From assembly GCF_014698045.1 (NCBI RefSeq), contig NZ_JACJSE010000048.1, forward strand, positions 1 to 30,712: a DNA stretch of 30,712 bases. The letters run 5' to 3'. The stretch comes from Aulosira sp. FACHB-615 (GTDB lineage Bacteria > Cyanobacteriota > Cyanobacteriia > Cyanobacteriales > Nostocaceae). Below the pieces are notes generated by a model. That model saw only the letters and a list, made by a program, of their open reading frames with translations. It made no database searches and had not been told where the DNA came from. Position numbers and translations under genes: made by a program. Below are positions 16,770 to 23,888 of the stretch, one piece after another. Positions within the stretch are counted from its first letter, which is position 1. Each line of letters opens with the position of its first letter.

Positions 16770-17090
16770 ATGAACCAAACAACTGCTACTGAATATAAAT
16801 ATATTCTGATTGATGAAAATAACGTGCCATTCATCACCGGAACTTCTATGAAAGTTGTGGAATTAGTTACTTCTATTCATGCCTATGGTTGGAGTCCAGA
16901 AGAATTACATTTTCAGTATCCACATTTGAACATGAGTCAGATTCATTCAGCTTTAGCTTATTATTGGGAACACAAAGCAGAGATTGATGCTGATATGCAG
17001 CGACGCTTTGAGTATGCAGAAAGATTGCGTTTAGAAGCTGGAGAATCCCCGTTAGCTAAAAGACTCCGCGCGGAAGGATTAATTAAGTGA
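16770..17090 (+). CDS. DUF433-family antitoxin
   Basis: 106 residues. The segment VPFITGTSMKVVELVTSIHAYGWSPEELHFQYPHLNMSQIHSALAYYWEHKAEID is a DUF433 domain, a small helix-turn-helix-like fold. The C-terminus is an Arg/Glu-rich helix ending in RLRAEGLIK. DUF433 genes are typically paired with a DUF5615 PIN-like gene. Here the stop overlaps the next start by four bases (GTGA), so translation is coupled. The likely role is binding and silencing the partner and repressing the pair (family knowledge). Confidence 0.88.
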   Translation: MNQTTATEYKYILIDENNVPFITGTSMKVVELVTSIHAYGWSPEELHFQYPHLNMSQIHSALAYYWEHKAEIDADMQRRFEYAERLRLEAGESPLAKRLRAEGLIK

Positions 17091-17434
17091 GCCTCGCTCT
17101 TTATATAGATGAGAACGTCCATCGGGGGATTACAATTGGATTGCGAATGCGGGGTGTAGATGTATTAACAGTACAAGAAGATCAGCGTACTGGTTTTCCA
17201 GATCCTCTCATACTAGATCGCGCAACAGAACTTGAGCGAGTTTTGTTTTCCCAAGATGAAGATTTTTTAGCTGAAGCCAACCGTCGTCAAGATGAAGCTA
17301 TAGACTTTGCGGGTGTAATTTATGCTCATAAACTAAGAGTTTCTGTTGGTGATTGTGTACGTGATTTAGAAATTATTGCTAAAGCTGCTGATCCTGAAGA
17401 ATTGAAAAATTGCATTCAATACTTACCTTTGTAA
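17087..17434 (+). CDS. DUF5615 PIN-like toxin/nuclease
   Basis: 115 residues beginning with GTG. Acidic residues expected for a PIN-like metal site are present: Asp8-Glu9 in LYIDENVH and Asp57/Asp59 in SQDEDFL, with a further Asp39 in GFPDP. Length and motifs fit DUF5615 proteins (VapC-like fold, probable RNase). It forms a toxin-antitoxin operon with the DUF433 gene upstream. All key residues appear intact, so it is probably active. Confidence 0.88.
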   Translation: MSLALYIDENVHRGITIGLRMRGVDVLTVQEDQRTGFPDPLILDRATELERVLFSQDEDFLAEANRRQDEAIDFAGVIYAHKLRVSVGDCVRDLEIIAKAADPEELKNCIQYLPL

Positions 17435-17492
17435 GTGCGATCGCTAAATCCTGTTGGATATTTATAGCCTATTCTCAAAGAGACAAAAATCA

Positions 17493-18080
17493 TCACCAGA
17501 TTTCCGTCAAATCCAAAACAAATCCTGGTAAAACATCTTCTCCCGATAAAGTTTTTGGACTTTGTAAAATTTCAACTTCTTGATTGGGACGATAAATTTC
17601 CACCTGCTGCTGTTGGCGATTAATTAAGCATCCCAATTTCGCGCTATTCTCCATATATTCTCTCATTTTGGCGCGTGTCTTTTCTAGAGAATCACTGGGA
17701 GACATTAATTCCACGACAAAATCGGGACACAAAGGTGCAAATCTTTCTTTTTCAGCTTGAGTCAAAGCGTTCCATCGTTCCATCTTCACCCAAGACGCAT
17801 CCGGGGAACGTTCTGCACTATTAGGAAGTTTGAACCCAGCAGAAGAGTCAAAGGATTTTCCTAGCTGATTCTGACGACTCCAAGCTCTTAACTGATAAGT
17901 TATGTCGGCATTGTAGTAACCAGTTTCGCTTCCTGTCGGTGGCATAATAATTAATTCCCCTGTAGCTGTACGTTCAAATCTCAAGTCACGATTATTTTGA
18001 CAAAGTTGAAAAAACTGCTCGTCAGTTAAGTCAATATTTAATTCCAGGGGAGTAGGTAAACTGACGGTGTTAGTGTTCAT
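17493..18080 (-). CDS. Uma2-family PD-(D/E)XK endonuclease-like protein
   Basis: 195 residues from ATG 18080. Core motifs are SPDASWV (Asp), CPDFVVELMSPSD (Asp and Glu) and KTRAKMREYMENSAKLGCLI (Lys), the Uma2 arrangement. Uma2 proteins are extremely numerous in cyanobacteria; their function is unknown, though the fold suggests DNA cleavage. The usual GWLIDP reads GCLINR here, so one conserved Asp is Asn. The frame continues 30 codons upstream to 18170, but that part is coded by a MITE end (18133-18150) and is probably not native. It lies on the strand opposite to its neighbours. Confidence 0.85.
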   Translation of the reverse strand: MNTNTVSLPTPLELNIDLTDEQFFQLCQNNRDLRFERTATGELIIMPPTGSETGYYNADITYQLRAWSRQNQLGKSFDSSAGFKLPNSAERSPDASWVKMERWNALTQAEKERFAPLCPDFVVELMSPSDSLEKTRAKMREYMENSAKLGCLINRQQQQVEIYRPNQEVEILQSPKTLSGEDVLPGFVLDLTEIW

Positions 18081-18132
18081 ATTATCTGTACAAAGAGCAG
18101 CAATATATTTTTCAATTTTAGTATCGTTTGTG

Positions 18133-18150
18133 TATAGCAATCTTAAATCA
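18133..18150. mobile_element. Solitary MITE end, TATAGCAATC-type
   Basis: TATAGCAATCTTAAATCA matches the left end of the element at 16488 at 17 of 18 positions, in the same orientation. No matching right end follows before devA, so it is a truncated copy. Confidence 0.65.
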
Positions 18151-18170
18151 TTCGTGATCACTAAGCTCAT

Positions 18171-18189
18171 CGACTTCTTGAAGAAGTCG
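18171..18189. repeat. Palindrome just upstream of devA
   Basis: CGACTTCTTGAAGAAGTCG is a near-perfect palindrome (9-bp arms, one central base), 26 bp before the devA start. A GGGG/CCCC pair follows it. It could be a dispersed repeat, a hairpin in the devA leader or a terminator for reading from upstream; there is no T-run. Confidence 0.5.
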
Positions 18190-18214
18190 GGGAGCTAAAC
18201 CCCACAAATTAGTT

Positions 18215-18907
18215 ATGACAAACAAACCCATTATTGCTATTGAAAACCTCAATCACTACTTTGGTTATGGGCCATTGCGTAAGCAAGTCTTGTTTAAAAT
18301 CAACTTAGAAATTAACGCTGGTGAAATTATTATTTTGACAGGCCCTTCTGGTTCTGGTAAAACTACCTTATTGACTTTAGTTGGTGGGTTGCGCTCTCCA
18401 CAATTTGGCAGTTTGCAGGTTTTAGGACAAGAACTTTGTGGTGCAACAGCAGAACAATTAGTTAAAACTCGCCGCCATAATGGTTATATTTTTCAGGCAC
18501 ACAACCTGCATGGTAGTTTAACAGCAGTGCAGAATGTCAAAGTTGGTTTAGAATTACACACTCATATTAGTTCCCAAGAAATCCAAACTCGCTCAATTCA
18601 GATGTTAGAGCAAGTTGGCTTGGGAAATCATTTACATTACTATCCCGACAAATTATCAGGCGGACAAAAACAACGAGTTGCGATCGCCCGCGCTTTGGTG
18701 AGTTATCCCAAAATTGTTTTAGCCGATGAACCAACAGCCGCCCTTGATAGTCAATCAGGTCGAGATGTTGTCAATCTGATGCAAAAACTCGCCAAGGAAC
18801 AAGGTTGTACAATCCTCATGGTGACACATGACCATCGCATTTTAGACATAGCCGATCGCATTGTGCAGATGGAAGATGGCAAACTAGTCCAAGCCGTCAA
18901 GCTGTAA
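18215..18907 (+). CDS. DevA-type ABC exporter ATPase
   Basis: 230 residues, a complete nucleotide-binding subunit: Walker A GPSGSGKT (43-50), signature LSGGQKQR (about 146-153), Walker B IVLADEP, D-loop and H-loop THD. The opening NLNHYFGYGPLRKQVL is characteristic of DevA rather than of general MacB or LolD ATPases. It should power the DevB/DevC pair encoded at 13915-16339, despite the intervening genes. It may use its own promoter or long readthrough. A strong terminator follows at 19008. Confidence 0.9.
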   Translation: MTNKPIIAIENLNHYFGYGPLRKQVLFKINLEINAGEIIILTGPSGSGKTTLLTLVGGLRSPQFGSLQVLGQELCGATAEQLVKTRRHNGYIFQAHNLHGSLTAVQNVKVGLELHTHISSQEIQTRSIQMLEQVGLGNHLHYYPDKLSGGQKQRVAIARALVSYPKIVLADEPTAALDSQSGRDVVNLMQKLAKEQGCTILMVTHDHRILDIADRIVQMEDGKLVQAVKL

Positions 18908-19007
18908 GATGATTCACAACATTGTCGTGTGGTTGCAATATCGTCGTCACATCTATGTGTGATATTGAATGCTGTATTTGGTTACAAAATGCTTTTTTTT
19001 GGGTATT

Positions 19008-19034
19008 AAGGTAGGACTTCCTACCTTTTTTTTT
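19008..19034 (+). terminator. Rho-independent-type terminator after devA
   Basis: AAGGTAGGA pairs with TCCTACCTT, with a run of nine T's at the 3' side on the + strand. The opposite strand has no matching T-run, so it serves devA rather than the convergent gene. Confidence 0.85.
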
Positions 19035-19084
19035 ATTACAACACAGAGGTAGCAAAGATATATTCCTTTGCTACCCCAGCTTGA

Positions 19085-19819
19085 CTAACTACTCAAGGCT
19101 TTGATAAACCGTTGCAAACTCTTAAACATACTGGGCTTTTTCACAGGTGTAGCGTCACTTGAACCCTGCGATCGCCCTTGTAGGAGAAGATAATCTATAT
19201 CATCGCCTGATGGTTTTTTGGGTAGTTCCGCAATTATTTCCCAATTTTCGCCTTTTTGTACCAAAACTTCCCACTGTCCGGGATAGCAGCGAAATACAGC
19301 CGTGGTTTCATCAACTGGGCGCAGGTAGTAACAAGATTCAATGGTATTCAGAAACCGTTGGCGAATTTGTCTGGCTGCGTAACCAATACCCACAGTTCCA
19401 GAATCTTCGAGGCGTGGATTTAACATGACCAATGGGCGATCGCCAATAATTTCACAAACTTTTTCTAATTGGGGTATTTCCACAGAAGTGGGGGAAACAA
19501 ATAAGAAAATTTCGTCTTCTGGCTGAATTTTAGATTGAATCGAAACAGCCCTACCTGTACCAATATCCAGAATTTGGAATGGTGCATCTACCCAATCACG
19601 GCGGGCTAAGGCTGCACCACCAGCATCAGCAAAGAACACTTTCAACCGCGATTCATATTCAGCAAATAGCGGTATAAATTGTTCTGCTATGGGCATTTGT
19701 TTGAGTTCTGGGAACAGCAAATCAATTTGGACACGATTGTAACCGTCTGCTAAAGCGGCTTTTGTCGCCTCACGGGCTTGAGCGATCGCATCTTCAAGTG
19801 TATCGGGAAGTTGACTCAT
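19085..19819 (-). CDS. DUF1995 protein (LPA3-like)
   Basis: 244 residues. The pattern DTLEDAIAQAREATKAALADGYNRVQIDLLFPEL, a central nucleotide-binding-like region (LKVFFADAGGAALARRDW, ILDIGTGRAV) and LVMLNPRLEDSGTVGIGYAARQIRQRFL are those of DUF1995. The plant member LPA3 helps assemble photosystem II; cyanobacterial members are conserved but poorly studied, so a role in thylakoid protein biogenesis is only inferred. The C-terminus ends in a basic helix (SMFKSLQRFIKALSS). There are no membrane helices. Convergent with devA. Confidence 0.85.
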   Translation of the reverse strand: MSQLPDTLEDAIAQAREATKAALADGYNRVQIDLLFPELKQMPIAEQFIPLFAEYESRLKVFFADAGGAALARRDWVDAPFQILDIGTGRAVSIQSKIQPEDEIFLFVSPTSVEIPQLEKVCEIIGDRPLVMLNPRLEDSGTVGIGYAARQIRQRFLNTIESCYYLRPVDETTAVFRCYPGQWEVLVQKGENWEIIAELPKKPSGDDIDYLLLQGRSQGSSDATPVKKPSMFKSLQRFIKALSS

Positions 19820-19906
19820 AGTTTATATCAGGTTTGAGTAATTGAATCACCAATGCCTAATTTTTGCAGTTTTACCGCCCAGCGATCGCTTACTCAACCA
19901 CAAACC

Positions 19907-20776
19907 TTACTTCATCTGTAACTTTTCTGGCTTCTCCTCTGGCCCCACATTAGCTATTTCATAACCATTCGGGTAACTGCGGATAGGAGAATCAATATAA
20001 AAATTAGTCTGAGTGCGAGGTGGAAGCCAGTGCATTAATCTGGCGCGGAATTTGAGGATTTTGACCATAAAAGAACGCAGCAATGGTGAAGGATGTTCAA
20101 AACCAAAGGCATCAAGCATTGTCTCATCAAGTAAGGCATAGACGATTGGTTTCAAAGGTTTTCGCATCCACCAAGGAAACCAACTTAAAAATAAAGCAAG
20201 TGTTGATTCTCCAATACGGCGGTTTGTGTCAGAATAGCGAAAATTTTCCTTTTCGTAATTGAGTTTATAGCGTTCAAATTCTGCGTAGGTTTCGGGAATA
20301 TTTTCAATGTGCATCCTCTTACCGACTTCTCGCCAAAAGTAAAAGGACGCTAATTTTTCTTGCTCGCACATCAACCGCCAACCAAAATTAGCATTCCAGT
20401 GGATAGGATCATAAATAAAGGTCGAAAGCACATATAAGAAATCGGCGTTGTCAATTTTAAAGCGTCCGTGGATGGCGTTCATCCGTTGCAATGCTTGTTG
20501 ACCGCGATCGCTTTCATAACCCCATTTAACAATTTCTACCAACAAAATCGATGTGTCGTCATAGCGTTTTTGCGGACGCTGATGAAATTCTTTGGTCTTA
20601 TCGAGTAATTTAGACATGCTGGGAACACAGTAAGTTCGCATTAAGGCTATTTCCAGCGATCGCTGCATCTCCCACGAAAATTCATAACCCGACATCAGAT
20701 AATATATCTGGCTATGGTCAGTTACTGGGTCAAGTTGCTGAATCCGATTAAGGTTTTGGTAACGGTTGGGAAGCAT
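19907..20776 (-). CDS. MpaB/DUF2236-type oxygenase
   Basis: 289 residues. The stretch MNAIHGRFKIDNADFLYVLSTFIYDPIHW (His103 in HGRF) and the later LFLSWFPWWMRKPLKPIVYALLDETMLDAFGF match the MpaB/rubber-oxygenase-like DUF2236 family, whose characterised members include haem-dependent or ER-bound oxygenases. The substrate here is unknown. It is divergent from a TetR gene, with a TetR-type palindrome (20859-20870) in the 106-bp gap, so both may be co-regulated with the tautomerase and GST genes. No signal peptide is seen; a hydrophobic stretch at about 194-218 may be peripheral to the membrane. Confidence 0.8.
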   Translation of the reverse strand: MLPNRYQNLNRIQQLDPVTDHSQIYYLMSGYEFSWEMQRSLEIALMRTYCVPSMSKLLDKTKEFHQRPQKRYDDTSILLVEIVKWGYESDRGQQALQRMNAIHGRFKIDNADFLYVLSTFIYDPIHWNANFGWRLMCEQEKLASFYFWREVGKRMHIENIPETYAEFERYKLNYEKENFRYSDTNRRIGESTLALFLSWFPWWMRKPLKPIVYALLDETMLDAFGFEHPSPLLRSFMVKILKFRARLMHWLPPRTQTNFYIDSPIRSYPNGYEIANVGPEEKPEKLQMK

Positions 20777-20858
20777 AATTCATCACCATGACTGTATTTA
20801 TTCTTAATCATTTCTGTCAGGATTGATTTATCACTTTTTATTATGTTATTTTTAATCA

Positions 20859-20870
20859 GACCAATCGGTC
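20859..20870. promoter_or_regulatory. TetR-type operator palindrome
   Basis: GACC-AATC-GGTC, followed by GGT, lies 12 bp before the TetR start in the divergent gap with the MpaB-like gene. Palindromes of the form ACCnnnnGGT are common operators of this TetR subgroup. A related site lies at 21949-21958. Confidence 0.65.
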
Positions 20871-20882
20871 GGTAATGCTTTT

Positions 20883-21488
20883 ATGTCCAAAGGTGAAGAA
20901 ACCAAAACTCGCATTCTCCAACAAGCGGCGGAACTGTTTAACCAACAGGGATATGCGGGTTCGTCAATTTCAGATATTATGCGTGTTACCGGATTGCAGA
21001 AAGGAGGAATTTACAATCACTTTTCTAGTAAAGATGAACTAGCACTCCAAGCCTTTGATTTTGCGATCGCGCTTGTCAGCCAGCGTACAAAAGCCGCTAT
21101 TCGGAGTAAACACCATGCAAGTGAACGTCTAGAAGCGATTATGGAAGTATTTAGCAGTTTTGTTGAGCATCCGCCAATTAAAGGCGGTTGTCCACTGTTA
21201 AATACAGCAATTGAAAGTGATGATGCTCATCCAGCATTGCGCGATCGGGCGCGACAAGCAATGAACTCTTGGCTTAACTTAATTTCTCAAATTATTACCA
21301 AGGGAATTAATCGAGGTGAAATTCGCACTGAAGTAAATGCTGAGGAAGTCGCAACTATTATTATTGCTACCTTAGAAGGTGCAATCATGATGAGCAAATT
21401 ATACAACGATGTAATTCATATCCAAAGAGCAGTTACTCATTTAAAACAGTATATAAACACTAATCTTAAAAGCTATGGTACAAGTTAA
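20883..21488 (+). CDS. TetR-family regulator
   Basis: 201 residues with an N-terminal helix-turn-helix (SISDIMRVTGLQKGGIYNHFSSKDEL, about 27-52). The C-terminal half has the GGCPLLNTAIESDDAHPALRDRA motif of the TetR_C subgroup that often controls oxidoreductase or electrophile-response genes (AcuR/NemR/YcdC-like). Its 3' end overlaps the tautomerase start by 14 bp, indicating one transcript. Autoregulation through the palindrome just upstream is likely. Confidence 0.92.
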   Translation: MSKGEETKTRILQQAAELFNQQGYAGSSISDIMRVTGLQKGGIYNHFSSKDELALQAFDFAIALVSQRTKAAIRSKHHASERLEAIMEVFSSFVEHPPIKGGCPLLNTAIESDDAHPALRDRARQAMNSWLNLISQIITKGINRGEIRTEVNAEEVATIIIATLEGAIMMSKLYNDVIHIQRAVTHLKQYINTNLKSYGTS

Positions 21489-21864
21489 AGTATATGGTTT
21501 AGCCGATAAACTAAATCCAATTAAATCAGATTTATCCCACATTATTCATACCGCACTAATAGAAATTATCAAAGTTACCCCTGAAAAGAAATTTCAGCGA
21601 TTTTTCCCCTTAGAAGCAGAAAACTTTTACTATCCTCAAGACAGGTCAGATAATTATCTAGTCATCGAAATTATCATGTTTGAAGGGCGCTCAATCGAAA
21701 CCAAAAAACAGCTACTTCACCAACTTATGGAAAATATTCATAAAACCTTTGATATTTCTCTGAATGATATTGAAATTACCATTTTTGAAACTGCAAAATC
21801 TAACTGGGGCATTAGAGGAACAACCGGAGATGAATTAAATTTGAATTACAAGGTAGAAGTTTAA
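21475..21864 (+). CDS. Tautomerase-superfamily-like protein lacking the N-terminal proline
   Basis: 129 residues. FEGRSIETKKQLLHQLMENIHKTFDISLNDIEITIFETAKSNWGIRG is a 4-oxalocrotonate tautomerase/MIF-type beta-alpha-beta module, preceded by a divergent first half. Active members use Pro at position 2 as catalytic base; this protein begins MVQVKVYG, with Val there. It may therefore be a non-canonical or non-enzymatic member. The frame has no better start: it overlaps the TetR 3' end and is translationally linked to it. Its place between a TetR and a GST suggests a role in electrophile or aromatic-compound handling (inference). Confidence 0.78.
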   Translation: MVQVKVYGLADKLNPIKSDLSHIIHTALIEIIKVTPEKKFQRFFPLEAENFYYPQDRSDNYLVIEIIMFEGRSIETKKQLLHQLMENIHKTFDISLNDIEITIFETAKSNWGIRGTTGDELNLNYKVEV

Positions 21865-21948
21865 ATTTATGCCTAAGTCGTAAATCAAAATACCACTTTC
21901 TATAATTATCTTTCTTGGATAATTATTCATTTTTTTGCCTAATCACAA

Positions 21949-21958
21949 ACCGTTCGGT
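21949..21958. promoter_or_regulatory. Second TetR-type palindrome, upstream of the GST gene
   Basis: ACCG-TT-CGGT lies 25 bp before the GST ATG. It shares the ACC...CGGT frame and spacing with the operator at 20860-20869. It falls inside a 5' extension of the GST reading frame, which favours the start at 21984. Confidence 0.55.
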
Positions 21959-21983
21959 CTTTTATTTTGAGGAATATTACCTG

Positions 21984-22661
21984 ATGTTGAAGTTTTACTA
22001 CAATCCCATTTCCCCGAATGCGCGGCGTGTATGGCTCACTTTACTAGAAAAAGAAATTGCTTTTGAGCCAATCTTGATGAATTTAGATGGTGATCAATTA
22101 CAAGCAGAATTTTTAAAAGTTAATCCTTTTCATCATATTCCAGTCCTAGTTGATGATGACTTACAAATAGTCGAATCTCTGGCAATTATGGACTATTTAG
22201 AAGCAAAATATCCTACACCTTCACTACTACCCAAAGAAAATCAAGCTTTAGCAAAAGTGCGGATGGTACAGTATGTGACTGCTAATGAATTATTTCCACA
22301 AATAGTCTCATTAATTTATGAAAATACAGCCTCACCACAATTTCTTAAAGCCACACAACATATAGATAAAGTGCTGCTATTCTTGACGGAATTATTGGGT
22401 AATTCTTTCTACTTTGGCAGTGAACAGTTAACTTTAGCAGATATAGTTGCTGGTATAGCTGTGTCTTCCTTACCAAGTTTAGGCATTAACTTGAGTAATT
22501 ATCCCAAGATAAATGAATGGACTGAGCGACTTATGCAACGTCCAGTCTGGCAGAAAACAAAATTGAGTGCAGATGATTTTGAACAGTTCAAGCGGCGAGT
22601 CCGAATTTTAGTAAAGTTGCGTAGGCGGGAGTTAAATCGGGGAAATAAAGCACAGGTTTAG
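21984..22661 (+). CDS. Glutathione S-transferase-family protein
   Basis: 225 residues. The N-terminal thioredoxin-like domain begins LKFYYNPISPNARRVWLTLLEK (Ser rather than Cys at the active-site position) and contains the cis-Pro segment HHIPVLVDD and the glutathione-binding ESLAIMDYLEAKYP. The C-terminal helical domain has LTLADIVAGI. It probably conjugates or reduces electrophiles with glutathione. ATG 21984 matches the family start; the frame is open from 21915, but that part carries the operator. The last about 10 residues (to 22661) run into a histidine-kinase remnant, so the original C-terminus may have been altered by recombination. Confidence 0.9.
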   Translation: MLKFYYNPISPNARRVWLTLLEKEIAFEPILMNLDGDQLQAEFLKVNPFHHIPVLVDDDLQIVESLAIMDYLEAKYPTPSLLPKENQALAKVRMVQYVTANELFPQIVSLIYENTASPQFLKATQHIDKVLLFLTELLGNSFYFGSEQLTLADIVAGIAVSSLPSLGINLSNYPKINEWTERLMQRPVWQKTKLSADDFEQFKRRVRILVKLRRRELNRGNKAQV

Positions 22662-22786
22662 GATTATCGATTAGCTACCAAATTATCGTCGAAAAACATG
22701 GTGGTAGCTTGGAATGTGTTTCCGAACCAGGTAAAGGGACAGAATTTTTGATTAAGATTTCGGTAAAGTTACACAAAAATGCTTAA
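22649..22786 (+). pseudogene. C-terminal remnant of a sensor histidine kinase
   Basis: In a frame different from the GST, positions 22655-22786 read GLGLSISYQIIVEKHGG, then CVSEPGKGTEFLIKI, and end at TAA (22784-22786). This is the G2 box and tail of a HATPase_c domain. A stop in that frame at 22646-22648 shows that the rest of the kinase is absent. The fragment overlaps the last codons of the GST gene. It is a scar of a deletion or recombination, not a working gene. Confidence 0.8.
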
Positions 22787-22836
22787 ACCACAAATAGCAT
22801 CTCTCCCTTGTCTACCTTGTCTTTGTTGAGTATCCA

Positions 22837-22905
22837 GACAAAATTAATTACACACATTTTTTCTGTTACCTGTTCCCTATCGCCACGAATGAATTTAATT
22901 TTGTC
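22837..22905. repeat. Short inverted-repeat element
   Basis: GACAAAATTAA (22837-22847) and TTAATTTTGTC (22895-22905) are perfect 11-bp inverted repeats enclosing 47 bp, including a CTGTTCC-type heptamer patch. This could be a small MITE or insertion-sequence end. The surrounding gap (22787-23039) has no gene. Confidence 0.5.
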
Positions 22906-23039
22906 CAACTACTTATTCACCTATCAACTAAGACTGCTAGTAGTAGAGATAAAATCAATCATACCTCTGGGTAAATACGCAAAGGTGTCAGCGATCGCCT
23001 AAACTATTTAACATAGGATTAGCGATACAACCGTAAGCC

Positions 23040-23813
23040 ATGCAAAATCTCAATCAATTCAGCACTACAGGGCTAAGTTTACAGCTATTCCATGTTCAAA
23101 CCAACACCGCTTTTGACATACCACCAAATTTAACGGTCATCCGGCTTGGTAAGTCAAATGACCAAAATCCCCCAGATATTGATTTTTCCAGTTTGCCAAA
23201 TGCAGAAGTTGTTTCTCGCGCTCATGCTCAAATTATCGTCGAGAATGGCAACTACTTGATTGAAGACTTAGGTAGTTCTAACGGCACATTTGTTAACGAT
23301 GTCAAGCTAGACGCGGGAACTAGATATCAGTTAACAGTAGGCGATCGCATTAACTTTGGTCAAGGTGATGCCATCACTTTCATTTGGCAAAATTCCCCAG
23401 CTTTAGCGACAGTAGTTCATAGCACGCAAATTGTACCCCCACCAGTTCAGCAGAAGCAACCAATCGTGGTAGATAAAACAACTAAGCTGATAGGTTTAAG
23501 CTTGATAGTTGCCAGCATTGTACTGTTAACTGCCAATGTGAGAATCGGCATATTTTTTGGTTTACCTAGCATTGCGCTTTGTTTTGCTGGAATTTTTGTA
23601 TTGTGTCAACAACGGATCAATCGTCATCTCGGCTGGATTTTGATTGCTATCGGAATCCTCATAATTATATTTACTGGTCGGATTTTTGCCTCAGTTAACT
23701 TGTTATTGTTAATCGCCACCTCAACTTTATTCTTTATTGGTTATCTACTTTTCACAACAGGTAAAATATTGGGTTATGATTGGCGATCGCTCCCACAAAT
23801 AATTAATAAATAG
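23040..23813 (+). CDS. FHA-domain membrane protein
   Basis: 257 residues. An N-terminal FHA domain (about 30-115) has the phosphothreonine-binding residues: RLGKSN (Arg35), VSRAHAQI (Ser59, Arg60, His62) and LGSSNGTFVN. A linker at about 120-148 is Pro/Gln-rich, followed by four hydrophobic helices (about 150-245). It probably docks a Thr-phosphorylated partner at the membrane; no Ser/Thr kinase gene is nearby. A strong hairpin follows, so it is transcribed alone. Confidence 0.88.
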   Translation: MQNLNQFSTTGLSLQLFHVQTNTAFDIPPNLTVIRLGKSNDQNPPDIDFSSLPNAEVVSRAHAQIIVENGNYLIEDLGSSNGTFVNDVKLDAGTRYQLTVGDRINFGQGDAITFIWQNSPALATVVHSTQIVPPPVQQKQPIVVDKTTKLIGLSLIVASIVLLTANVRIGIFFGLPSIALCFAGIFVLCQQRINRHLGWILIAIGILIIIFTGRIFASVNLLLLIATSTLFFIGYLLFTTGKILGYDWRSLPQIINK

Positions 23814-23816
23814 AAA

Positions 23817-23843
23817 AAAGGTTACGCTGATGGCGTAACCTTT
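23817..23843. terminator. Terminator hairpin between convergent genes
   Basis: AAAGGTTACGC pairs perfectly with GCGTAACCTTT around a 5-base loop. A T-rich tail follows on the + strand and an A-run precedes it (T-run on the - strand), so it can stop both the FHA gene and the RTX-like gene. Confidence 0.85.
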
Positions 23844-23888
23844 GTTTTCTGTACTATTGCAATTTCATAATTAGCTTTGCGACAGTCT

